A DNA stretch of 64,000 nucleotides from Beijerinckiaceae bacterium (lineage in GTDB: Bacteria; Pseudomonadota; Alphaproteobacteria; Rhizobiales; Beijerinckiaceae). The notes under the pieces were generated by a model. The model had not been told where the DNA came from. It saw only the letters and a list, made by a program, of their open reading frames with translations, and searched no databases. The stretch is taken from positions 248,001 through 312,000 of the forward strand of contig CP024846.1 in NCBI GenBank assembly GCA_004564215.1. The letters run 5' to 3'. The position numbers were made by a program, and so were the translations under genes. Numbering within the stretch: the first letter of the stretch is position 1; each line of letters begins with the position of its first letter. This document shows, piece by piece, positions 46,789 to 54,676 of this stretch.

Positions 46789-47085
46789 ATGGCTGCGACG
46801 GAAACGACGAATTTGGAGCTGGACGTTCGGCGCCGCCGCATTTTGTTCCGTTCCTGGCATCGTGGCATGCGCGAAATGGATCTTATTCTTGGCCGTTTCG
46901 TCAATGCCGAGATAGATAGCCTTTCCAAGAGCGAGATAGACGATTACGAACTCTTGCTGGAAGCGCAAGACCGCGACGTTTTCAGCTGGCTGACCGGCGA
47001 AGCGGAAACGCCCGAAGCTTATGACACCCCGATTTTCCGGAAAATCCGCGCCTTCCATACCCATATGGGTCCAATTCATAGATGA
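46789..47085 (+). CDS. sdhE: Succinate dehydrogenase FAD assembly factor SdhE
   Basis: 98 residues, a small helical chaperone. The signature RILFRSWHRGMREMDLILG contains the R-G-x-x-E motif (residues 25-29) needed for covalent flavinylation of the dehydrogenase flavoprotein subunit, and DRDVFSWL follows. It lies between recG and mfd, 33 bases before mfd on the same strand, a position repeated in many alphaproteobacteria. Confidence 0.95.
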   Translation: MAATETTNLELDVRRRRILFRSWHRGMREMDLILGRFVNAEIDSLSKSEIDDYELLLEAQDRDVFSWLTGEAETPEAYDTPIFRKIRAFHTHMGPIHR

Positions 47086-47118
47086 ATTCTGTGCTCTCTT
47101 CAGCGTTGACCTTGCATC

Positions 47119-50100
47119 GTGGTTGATCTCAAACGCGCCGTCGCCGAGCTCGCCAAGGGCGGCTCGCTGACGCTGTCCTCCGTGGCCGATGGTTTTGACG
47201 CCGTCTGCGTCGCCGATCTGACGCGCGCGCTCGCCCGCGACGCGGAAAGCCGGGCGGTGGTGCTGGTTCATGTCGCGCGCGACGGCCAGCGGGCCCGCGC
47301 CTTTAGCGAGGCTCTCGGCTTCGCCGCGCCAGATATCGAAATCCTCGATTTTCCGGCTTGGGATTGCCAGCCCTATGACCGGGTTTCCCCGGATGCGGCG
47401 ATTTCAGCGCGGCGGATCCTGGTTCTCTCGCGCCTTGCCCGCTCTCGCACGGCGCTGGAACGTCCGCGCATCCTCTCGACCACGGTCAACGCGCTGCTCC
47501 AGCGCGTGGCGCCTTTGCAAAAGATCGCCGGTGACACTTTTTCCGCGGCACCCGGAAATATGGTCGATCGCGACGCGCTCGTGGAATGGCTCGAAACCAA
47601 CGGGTTTGCGCGGGCCTCGAGCGTACGCGATACCGGCGAATATGCGGTGCGCGGCGGCATCCTCGATCTTTTCGCGCCGGGCATGGTGCAGCCGGTGCGG
47701 CTCGATTTCTTCGGTGACACGCTTGAATCGATCCGGGCCTTCGATCCCGAATCTCAGCGAACGACCGGACAATTGCGCGCTCTCGACCTTGTGCCGATGA
47801 GCGAAGTGCAGCTGAAAACGGACACGATGCGCCGGTTTCGCCAAGCCTATGTGACCCGCTTCGGGGCGCAGACCCGCGGCGATGTCCTTTATGAGGCCAT
47901 CAGCGAAGGCCGCCGCCATCAGGGTCTTGAACATTGGCTGCCGCTTTTCTACGAAAAGCTCGACACTTTGTTCGATTATTGCGCGGGCGCGCCCATGATC
48001 TTCGACCCTCTTCTCGAAGAGGCCGCAAGCGAGCGCTTCGCGCAAATCGACGATTATTACGGCGCACGCAAGACCGCGCATGATGCCGACCCCGCCCATT
48101 CGACCTATAAGCCGCTGCAGCCCGACGCTCTCTATCTGGCGGCTCCCGAATGGCATCATCGTCTCGCCACGACCAGTGTCGTCAAGGTGACGCCGTTCGC
48201 CCAGCCGGACAACAGCAAAGGTCTCGTGGTCGATTGCCATTCGAAGCCTGGCCGGACATTTGCCGCCGAGCGAGCGGACCCGAACGCCAATGTCTTCGGC
48301 GCCGCCGTCGACCATATGCGGGCCCTGCAAGCAGGCGGTAAGCGGGTCATTCTCGCCGGCTGGACCGACGGCTCGCGCGAACGGCTCGCTCACGTGCTGG
48401 CCGATCACGGCCTCGCGGAAACCGCTCCCGTGTCGTCTCTGGCTCAAGCCCTTGCGCTTGCGCCTTCCTGTTTGGCCCTTGCGGTGATTGGCATCGAACA
48501 GGGGTTCGAGGCGGACGCCCTTGCGCTGGTCGGCGAGCAGGACATTTTGGGCGACCGCTTACTGGGCGTCCGCCGGAAATCGCGCCGAGCACAGGATTTT
48601 CTGCAAGAGGTCGGATCGCTCACAGCGGGCGATATTGTCGTCCACGTCGATCATGGGATCGGGCGTTTTGCCGGGCTGAAGGCGATTGAGGCGGCGGGGG
48701 CGCCGCATGATTGCCTTGAACTGCATTACGCCGATGGAGACAAGCTGTTTCTGCCGGTCGAAAATCTCGAGCTTCTGTCGCGCTACGGCTCGGAGGAAAC
48801 CGAAGTCGAACTCGACAAGCTCGGCGGGGTCGGTTGGCAGAAGCGCAAGGCGCGGATGCGCAAACGCATTCTCGAAATGGCGGCGGGCCTCCTTAAGATC
48901 GCCGCGGCGCGCCAGACCAGGGCTGCCCCGAAGCTTGTTCCGCCGGAAGGTCTCTATGCGGAATTCTGCGCCGGCTTTCCTTATGAGGAGACCGACGATC
49001 AGCAGGCGGCCATCGACGCGGTTCTCCACGACATGGGCTCCGGCCGGCCGATGGATCGCCTCGTCTGCGGCGACGTTGGTTTCGGCAAGACCGAGGTCGC
49101 GCTACGGGCGGCCTTCGCCGCTGCCATTGAAGGCCGTCAGGTCGCGGTGATCGTGCCGACGACGCTTCTGGCCCGCCAGCATTACAAGAATTTCGCAACC
49201 CGCTTCGCGCATCTGCCGGTCAAGGTTGCGCAAATGTCGCGCATGGTCAGCGCGGCCGATCTCAAGGCGGCCAAGCTCGGTGCTGCTTCCGGCGAGATCG
49301 ACATTGTCGTCGGCACCCATGCGGTGCTCGGCAAGAACATAGAGTTCAAGGATCTCGGTCTTGTCGTGATCGACGAGGAACAGCATTTCGGCGTCAAGCA
49401 CAAGGAACGGCTGAAGGAACTCCGCGCCGAAGTCCATGTGCTGACCTTGTCCGCAACTCCGATTCCCCGCACCCTTCAGCTTGCCCTGACGGGTGTGCGT
49501 GAACTTTCGATCATCGCGACCCCGCCGATCGACCGCTTGGCGGTTCGGACCTTTATTTCGCCCTTCGATGAAGTGCTCGTGCGGGAAGCCCTGCTGCGCG
49601 AGAGATATCGCGGTGGCCAGAGCTTCTATGTCTGCCCGCGCATTGACGACATAGAGGCGGCGAGCGCTTATCTCCGCCAGAGCGTGCCTGAGGTGAAATT
49701 CGTTGTCGCGCACGGGCAGATGCCGGCAACCGAGCTCGAGACCAAAATGGCGGCCTTCTACGACGGCCAATACGACGTCTTGCTCTCGACCGCGATTGTC
49801 GAATCCGGTCTCGATATCCCGACGGCCAATACTTTGATCGTGCATCGGGCCGACATGTTCGGCCTGGCCCAGCTCTACCAACTGCGCGGCCGGGTAGGGC
49901 GCTCGAAAATCCGCGCCTACGCCCTTTTCACATTGCCCGCCAACCGGAGCGTGACCCCACAAGCCGAGCGGCGTCTCAAAGTCCTGCATTCTCTCGACAC
50001 GCTCGGCGCCGGATTTGAGCTGGCAAGCCACGATCTCGATATTCGCGGCGCGGGCAATCTGCTCGGCGATGAACAATCGGGTCACATCAAGGAAGTCGGC

Positions 50101-50637
50101 TACGAGCTTTATCAGCAAATGCTGCGCGACGCGGTCGAGGCGCTGCAGGCTGGCATCGATGAGCCCGCGGAGGAGACGTGGTCGCCCTCGATTACGCTTG
50201 GGACGCCGGTCACGATTCCAGAAGATTATGTGGCAGATCTTCACTTACGCCTGAGTCTTTACCGGCGTCTGTCGACCTTGGAATCCGACGCCGAAATCGA
50301 GAGTTTCGCGGCGGAAATGATCGACCGTTTCGGGCCGCTGCCTGGCGAGGTCGAACAATTGTTGAAGCTCGTCGCGATCAAAGTTTTATGCCGGCAGGCG
50401 CATATCGAAAAACTCGACGCGGGGCCAAAAGGTGTCGTTATCTCGTTCCGCGACAATGCGTTTGCCAATCCCCAAGGCTTGGTGCGCTTTGTTTCGGAAC
50501 AAGGAGCGGGAGCCAAGGTGCGCCCGGATATGAGGATCGTGTTTGTTCGGGATTTCGACGATCTTGCAGCAAGGCTCGAAGGAACGCGGCAAATTTTGCG
50601 GACGCTCGCCGCCATCGCTCTAAAGAAGGCCGCGTGA
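47119..50637 (+). CDS. mfd: Transcription-repair coupling factor Mfd
   Basis: 1172 residues. Mfd releases RNA polymerase stalled at damage and recruits UvrA. An N-terminal UvrB-homology region (ILDFPAWDCQPYDRVSPDAAISARR) and the RNA polymerase-interacting CarD-like domain (GDIVVHVDHGIGRFAGLKAI) precede the translocase core with Walker A VCGDVGFGKTEVALRAAF, DEEQ box LVVIDEEQHFGVKHKERL, LSATPIPRTL, and LLSTAIVESGLDIPTANTLIVHRADMFGLAQLYQLRGRVGR. The C-terminal TRCF domain ends the protein. The start is a GTG at 47119 that matches the family N terminus. Confidence 0.97.
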   Translation: MVDLKRAVAELAKGGSLTLSSVADGFDAVCVADLTRALARDAESRAVVLVHVARDGQRARAFSEALGFAAPDIEILDFPAWDCQPYDRVSPDAAISARRILVLSRLARSRTALERPRILSTTVNALLQRVAPLQKIAGDTFSAAPGNMVDRDALVEWLETNGFARASSVRDTGEYAVRGGILDLFAPGMVQPVRLDFFGDTLESIRAFDPESQRTTGQLRALDLVPMSEVQLKTDTMRRFRQAYVTRFGAQTRGDVLYEAISEGRRHQGLEHWLPLFYEKLDTLFDYCAGAPMIFDPLLEEAASERFAQIDDYYGARKTAHDADPAHSTYKPLQPDALYLAAPEWHHRLATTSVVKVTPFAQPDNSKGLVVDCHSKPGRTFAAERADPNANVFGAAVDHMRALQAGGKRVILAGWTDGSRERLAHVLADHGLAETAPVSSLAQALALAPSCLALAVIGIEQGFEADALALVGEQDILGDRLLGVRRKSRRAQDFLQEVGSLTAGDIVVHVDHGIGRFAGLKAIEAAGAPHDCLELHYADGDKLFLPVENLELLSRYGSEETEVELDKLGGVGWQKRKARMRKRILEMAAGLLKIAAARQTRAAPKLVPPEGLYAEFCAGFPYEETDDQQAAIDAVLHDMGSGRPMDRLVCGDVGFGKTEVALRAAFAAAIEGRQVAVIVPTTLLARQHYKNFATRFAHLPVKVAQMSRMVSAADLKAAKLGAASGEIDIVVGTHAVLGKNIEFKDLGLVVIDEEQHFGVKHKERLKELRAEVHVLTLSATPIPRTLQLALTGVRELSIIATPPIDRLAVRTFISPFDEVLVREALLRERYRGGQSFYVCPRIDDIEAASAYLRQSVPEVKFVVAHGQMPATELETKMAAFYDGQYDVLLSTAIVESGLDIPTANTLIVHRADMFGLAQLYQLRGRVGRSKIRAYALFTLPANRSVTPQAERRLKVLHSLDTLGAGFELASHDLDIRGAGNLLGDEQSGHIKEVGYELYQQMLRDAVEALQAGIDEPAEETWSPSITLGTPVTIPEDYVADLHLRLSLYRRLSTLESDAEIESFAAEMIDRFGPLPGEVEQLLKLVAIKVLCRQAHIEKLDAGPKGVVISFRDNAFANPQGLVRFVSEQGAGAKVRPDMRIVFVRDFDDLAARLEGTRQILRTLAAIALKKAA

Positions 50638-51257
50638 GCTTACCATGGGCAAAAGGACGAACCGTGCGGCGCGGATTTCGTAGCATTGCGCTTTGGCGTG
50701 TCTCGCAGATCTTGTTAGGCACGTCGGAAGTAAAAATAGATCTTCAGGTTTGATTTTGACGCCCTCGGTCGGGCGTTCATCTTGCGAAGTCCAGCGCGAT
50801 CAGCATCTTTCAAAGCTGCTTCATACTGCAATGCACAATAGTCCGCTGCTGATCTGCGGCATTTTGCCGTCAATTGCCGAAGATCCTGCAAGTAACATGC
50901 ATTGAACTGGCCTTGAAGATCCATTTCTTCGCAATTGCGAATGCGGTTCGCTGATCACATTCAATTGGACTTCGCAGGACCTATCAGTTACGGGTTTCCG
51001 ACCGAGGCTTAGTCTTTTGCATTCCCCACGCTGGGAGAGTAAGTCGCGGCATTGGCTGATCACATTCAAACGCTCTAGAGCCTGGGTACAAGGTGACGAG
51101 CTTCTGGCGCGTTTGATGGCTCATATACGTTCCAATCGGAAAAACCGGGCGGGAGCGAAGTGAAAGCTGTCGAAAGGCAGCTGGGTCAAAGCCATGCGTC
51201 AAGGGAGGTGCGGTCATGATGGGCGCGATTGCGTGGTCCTAAGAAGAGGCACCCAGG
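50638..51257. other. Gene-poor interval with direct repeats, upstream of the lipoprotein pair
   Basis: No confident gene. A minus-strand frame at 50715-50924 encodes 69 residues with four cysteines (FNACYLQDLRQLTAKCRRS, then ADYCALQYEAALKDA); it looks protein-like but I do not recognise it, and its upstream end is closed by a stop. The 15-base sequence GCTGATCACATTCAA occurs twice, at 50950-50964 and 51055-51069. The base usage here differs from the flanking genes, which suggests decayed or acquired DNA. Confidence 0.35.
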
Positions 51258-51260
51258 CAC

Positions 51261-51285
51261 GAAAGAGAAGATGCAATTCTCTTTC
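51261..51285 (+). promoter_or_regulatory. Leader hairpin of lipoprotein 1
   Basis: GAAAGAGAA (51261-51269), loop GATGCAA, TTCTCTTTC (51277-51285): a perfect nine-pair stem, 32 bases before the ATG. The same structure with a compensating base-pair change stands upstream of the second lipoprotein gene (52331-52355), so the RNA fold is probably functional. Confidence 0.6.
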
Positions 51286-51317
51286 ACTCAATCAACTACG
51301 TAATGAGAAAGAGTGTT

Positions 51318-51920
51318 ATGAAAACGTCAAGATTGTGCTTTTTGTCCGTTCCAATGTCTGTCGCAGTGTCGATCGCGCTCGCTGGATGCAATCGTGACGA
51401 GGCTCCGATCAACATTTCCTATCGTCAAGTCGGCATCTGTAAGGTGTATGAAACGGCGGCAGGCCCCGTGGCGCCGAGGGTCGATGAAGGTCTAGCGATC
51501 TTCAAAATCGAATCGCTCGACAATTCGAAGTCCGGCAAAAGTTTCACGTTTGATCCAGGCCTCCTCTACATTGACCAATCCACGCCTGAGCAAAAGGCCA
51601 AGCAGGTTTGGGAATGGAACCGGCGCTTTGTGTCCACCGACAAGAGATTTGTGCAGAGCACAGGCATTACGCCTTCTACGATGGCGACGGTCCCGGGCGG
51701 CGGAAAGGTCGAGGCTAACAGTTTCGTTGTTGTGCCGATCGGTACGAACAATCCGTCGGGTGGACCGGAAGCAAAGCAATTTGCGCTCGATTTGCTCTAT
51801 GATGCAGGCTCGGCCGATAAGGGCGAAAACCATGTGTCGGAAGGTGTGAACTTCATCAAGAGCAACGCGACTGGCAATTGGCAATTGGCCGAGAATTGCA
51901 AAGAAATCGCGCTGAAATAA
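51318..51920 (+). CDS. Putative lipoprotein of unknown family (paralogue 1)
   Basis: 200 residues. A type II signal peptide (MKTSRLCFLSVPMSVAVSIALAGC) ends in the lipobox LAGC, so the mature protein would be lipid-anchored. The rest has a predicted beta-rich pattern: ISYRQVGICKVYET, LAIFKIESLDNSKSG, KSFTFDPGLLYID, VWEWNRRFVSTDKRFVQ, NSFVVVPIGTNNPSGGP, and it ends in ENCKEIALK. Two mature cysteines (GICK and ENCK) could form a disulfide. I do not recognise the family. It is about half identical by eye to the protein at 52390-53001 and lies in the same direction; the two differ mainly in the acidic central loops. The ATG at 51318 was preferred to one five codons upstream because both paralogues then begin with MKTS. 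Confidence 0.8.
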   Translation: MKTSRLCFLSVPMSVAVSIALAGCNRDEAPINISYRQVGICKVYETAAGPVAPRVDEGLAIFKIESLDNSKSGKSFTFDPGLLYIDQSTPEQKAKQVWEWNRRFVSTDKRFVQSTGITPSTMATVPGGGKVEANSFVVVPIGTNNPSGGPEAKQFALDLLYDAGSADKGENHVSEGVNFIKSNATGNWQLAENCKEIALK

Positions 51921-51946
51921 ACACCCAAAGAGAATGCTCGCTTAGT

Positions 51947-51995
51947 TGGCCGGCCTTATCCCGACGCTTGGACTTGCAACGCCGGAGGCCGGCCA
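51947..51995 (+). terminator. Long-stem inverted repeat after lipoprotein 1
   Basis: TGGCCGGCC (51947-51955) and GGCCGGCCA (51987-51995) are perfect nine-base arms with a 31-base loop, 26 bases after the lipoprotein 1 stop. No uridine run follows. It likely ends or stabilises the transcript and would separate the two paralogues into individual units. Confidence 0.5.
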
Positions 51996-52330
51996 TAATG
52001 ACCTTCACCCTAATGAGTTCGAAGGCGAAGCTTGAGCATATTTTTTAGCCATGCTGAAATCACTTAGATTTTAACTGCCAAAGTCCGCTGGCCGACCTTC
52101 CATATGGACTTCGTGTGGCCCTTGGTTTAGGCGTCAAGGTGAGACACCGATTGTCCGCTCAACAAGTGGATCATCGGGCGCCTTGGCCGACCCCAACGGG
52201 TCAGGCGATTGTCGACGCTTTCAGGTAGACGGTTGGAAATTGAAGCCGATAGGTGCGGCTGTTTCTTGCCGCCCGCTTTAGAGCGGTATCTTCGGGGAGG
52301 GGCGCGACCGAAGAGGTGGCACTCAGACAC
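51996..52330. other. Intergenic region before lipoprotein 2
   Basis: No coding sequence. It must contain the promoter of lipoprotein 2. The last 25 bases resemble the corresponding stretch upstream of lipoprotein 1 (a GAAGAGG-x-CAC pattern), so the duplicated unit extends upstream beyond the leader hairpin. A short CCGCT / AGCGG repeat lies near 52271-52284. Confidence 0.4.
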
Positions 52331-52355
52331 GGAAGCGAAGATGCAGTTCGCTTTC
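52331..52355 (+). promoter_or_regulatory. Leader hairpin of lipoprotein 2, with compensatory change
   Basis: GGAAGCGAA (52331-52339), loop GATGCAG, TTCGCTTTC (52347-52355). Against the first copy the sixth pair changes from A-U to C-G on both strands, and the second pair becomes G-U; pairing is kept while sequence changes. The hairpin ends 34 bases before the ATG, nearly the same spacing as in copy 1. Confidence 0.6.
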
Positions 52356-52389
52356 GCCCGGTTTCAATCTGCAAACAGAGAAGAGTGCC

Positions 52390-53001
52390 ATGAAAACCTC
52401 AAAAATCTACCTCTTCGCCATACCGATGGCGATCGCAGGTTCGATCGCGCTGTCCGGCTGCGGTCGCAGCACCGCCAATCCGACGGTGATCTCCTACAAA
52501 CAAATCGGCATTTGCAAAACTTATGATACCCCCACCGGTCCTCAAACCACCAAGGGTAACGAAGGCTTTGCCATCTTCAAAATCGAAACGATCGATAATA
52601 CGAAATACAATAATATTTTCAATCTCGATCCGTCACGTCTCTACGTCAACCAATCCAACCCCGAGCAAATGGCCAAGGGTGTTTACAGTTGGAATCGTCG
52701 CTTTGTGAATCCAGATCCGAGGTTCGCCCAAAATCTTGGCTTTTCCCCGATTGTGCGGGCGACAGTTCCGGCGGGAGAAAAAATCGACCCCAAGACATTC
52801 ATCGTTATCCCGCTCGGCATCGACAACCCAAGCCAAGGGCCTGACGAGAACAAATACAACTTCACCCTCGCCTATGACACGGGGACTGACGACCGTGGCA
52901 ATATTCAAAGCGTTTCCGAAGGCCTGCTTTTCGTAAAAGGTAACGCACCGGATACCAAATGGACGGTTGTTGAGAACTGCAAAGAGCTGCCGCTGAAATA
53001 A
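52390..53001 (+). CDS. Putative lipoprotein of unknown family (paralogue 2)
   Basis: 203 residues. The signal peptide (MKTSKIYLFAIPMAIAGSIALSGC) ends in the lipobox LSGC. The mature chain follows the same outline as paralogue 1: VISYKQIGICKTYDT, FAIFKIETIDNTKYN, LDPSRLYVNQSNPEQMAKGVYSWNRRFVNPDPRFAQ, TFIVIPLGIDNPSQGP, GLLFVKGNAPDTKW and a final VVENCKELPLK with the two conserved cysteines. The conserved WNRRFV segment and NPSxGP turn are the best family markers. Function unknown. It is followed by a strong intrinsic terminator. Confidence 0.8.
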   Translation: MKTSKIYLFAIPMAIAGSIALSGCGRSTANPTVISYKQIGICKTYDTPTGPQTTKGNEGFAIFKIETIDNTKYNNIFNLDPSRLYVNQSNPEQMAKGVYSWNRRFVNPDPRFAQNLGFSPIVRATVPAGEKIDPKTFIVIPLGIDNPSQGPDENKYNFTLAYDTGTDDRGNIQSVSEGLLFVKGNAPDTKWTVVENCKELPLK

Positions 53002-53027
53002 CGGTCGCATAAAACGAAGACCTTTGG

Positions 53028-53062
53028 GCCGGCTTGCGAACTTGCGTCGCAGCCGGCTTTTT
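53028..53062 (+). terminator. Rho-independent terminator after lipoprotein 2
   Basis: GCCGGCT (53028-53034) pairs with AGCCGGC (53051-53057) and is followed directly by five thymines. It ends 61 bases past the lipoprotein 2 stop, a standard intrinsic terminator. Confidence 0.75.
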
Positions 53063-53076
53063 CAGGTCAAGAGGCT

Positions 53077-53192
53077 TGAGCGGGATGAGGAAAAGTGGAA
53101 ACCGGTTTTCCGCCCGCATCCCGCTCTAAACTTTTGGAATCTATCACGTTCATGATTTTGGATTGAATCAATCCAAAATCATCGTGATCTAG
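53077..53192 (+). repeat. Dispersed two-hairpin intergenic repeat, copy B
   Basis: Complete copy. Module 1: GAGCGGGATG / CATCCCGCTC arms (53078-53126) around an inner GGAAA / TTTCC hairpin. Module 2: the ATGATTTTGGATTGA / TCAATCCAAAATCAT palindrome (53152-53182), flanked by TATCACG and CGTGATC. It lies between lipoprotein 2 and the convergent MBOAT gene. Confidence 0.88.
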
Positions 53193-53214
53193 CGGCCGCT
53201 CGGCAGCAATCGCG

Positions 53215-54672
53215 CTAGAATTGAAAGTAGATGAAGTCGGCCTTCTCAAAAATGCCGAACAGCATGATGTCATAGAACAGGAGAACGGCAGCGGTCATCG
53301 CGACAAGCCGATTGGCGCGCAATCTTGCCACCAGATCCGGCCGCGCAAATAACAGCAGATCCACACCGAGCAGAATTAAGATCTGGAATAAGCTCAGCGG
53401 CAGCTCGAAGGATGTCAAGTTCAACGCCTTGAAGGTTGCTAAATCCAACCGGCCGAGATGGAACATCCCCGCGAAGATCGACATCGCGTCGTCGAGCGAG
53501 CGGGCGCGAAAAAACGTCCAGCCAATCAGCACGATCGCATTGGTCCAGAAGAAGCCGGCGACGCCCAAGAGAAAGCTGCTCCGCGGCGCGTCGATGATGC
53601 GGTGCCAGAGCCGCGACCCGGAAAGCAAAGCGCCGGCGCCGCGTTCGCAGCAGAGAATAAAGCCATGCAGGGCGCCCCAGATGATGAATGTCCAGGCCGC
53701 CCCATGCCACACGCCGCTCAGAAGAAAGACGATCATAATGTTGCGGAGCGCTAATCCCGTGGAATAATGGCTGCCCCCGAGAGGAAAATAGACGTAATCG
53801 CGAAACCACGTCGACAGCGAAATATGCCAGCGTCTCCAGAACTCCGTCAGGCTGCGGGAAAAATAGGGCTGCCTAAAATTCGTCATGAGATCGAAGCCGA
53901 GCATCTTTGCGCTGCCGATCGCAATGTCCGAATAGCCGGAGAAATCGCAATAGATTTGCACCGCGAACAAGACCGTCCCGAGCAGCAGAAAAGACCCGTT
54001 GTAAAGATGCGGATCTGCGTAAACGCCGTTGACAAGCGGAGCTATGAGATCCGAGATGCACATCTTCTTGAAGAGGCCATATCCAATCAGCCATAAGCCA
54101 TCCGCGAATCGTTGCGGATTGGCAAATTTGTCCTTTTGAACCTGCGGGAGCAGTCTCGCCGCGCGTTCGATCGGGCCGGCCTCAAGCTGAGGAAAGAACG
54201 CGACATAAAGCGCATACCGCAGAAGATTGCGTTCGGCGGCAATCTTGCCGGCGTAGACATCGAACGCATAGGACAGGGATTGGAAGGTGTAAAACGAAAT
54301 GCCGACCGGCAAAATAACGTTGATGTAAAAGACGTTGAAGTCATATCCGGCGCTTGCCACGGCCGAATGAACGTTGGTCGCGAAGAAATTGAAATATTTG
54401 AAAAATCCCAGCAGACCGAGGTTGATGCTTACCGCCGTGATCAAAGCGAGCTGGCGGATGATTTTGCGCTTCGCTGTGTCGATCACCAATCCGCCGGTGA
54501 AATCGACCAGCGTGCTGAACATCAAAAGGAAAACGAACAGGGGCCGCCACCCCATGTAAAAAATATAGCTCGCGATCAGAAGGATCGGCCATCGCGGCCG
54601 AACCGGAAGGCGAAAATAGACAAGCAGGACGGCGATAAAGAAGAAAACATATTCGAACGAGTTAAACAGCAT
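53215..54672 (-). CDS. MBOAT family O-acyltransferase (AlgI-like)
   Basis: 485 residues with about ten membrane helices. It belongs to the family that transfers acyl, often acetyl, groups across the membrane to surface polysaccharides. The catalytic histidine lies in FLLSGVWHGAAWTFIIWG, and the family segments YVAFFPQLEAGPIERAARLLPQ, YCDFSGYSDIAIGSAKMLGF and FRQPYFSRSLTEFWRRWHISLSTWFRDYVY are well kept. It lies four bases after an SGNH-type gene on the same strand, the usual AlgI/AlgJ-X arrangement. The glycan target is unknown; alginate genes are not nearby. Confidence 0.93.
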   Translation of the reverse strand: MLFNSFEYVFFFIAVLLVYFRLPVRPRWPILLIASYIFYMGWRPLFVFLLMFSTLVDFTGGLVIDTAKRKIIRQLALITAVSINLGLLGFFKYFNFFATNVHSAVASAGYDFNVFYINVILPVGISFYTFQSLSYAFDVYAGKIAAERNLLRYALYVAFFPQLEAGPIERAARLLPQVQKDKFANPQRFADGLWLIGYGLFKKMCISDLIAPLVNGVYADPHLYNGSFLLLGTVLFAVQIYCDFSGYSDIAIGSAKMLGFDLMTNFRQPYFSRSLTEFWRRWHISLSTWFRDYVYFPLGGSHYSTGLALRNIMIVFLLSGVWHGAAWTFIIWGALHGFILCCERGAGALLSGSRLWHRIIDAPRSSFLLGVAGFFWTNAIVLIGWTFFRARSLDDAMSIFAGMFHLGRLDLATFKALNLTSFELPLSLFQILILLGVDLLLFARPDLVARLRANRLVAMTAAVLLFYDIMLFGIFEKADFIYFQF

Positions 54673-54676
54673 CGAG

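Noticed and set aside
49102..50244. 380-codon minus-strand frame opposite mfd
   Set aside because: Shadow of the mfd helicase core.
52127..52330. 67-codon minus-strand frame between the lipoproteins
   Set aside because: No start context or protein character; intergenic DNA.
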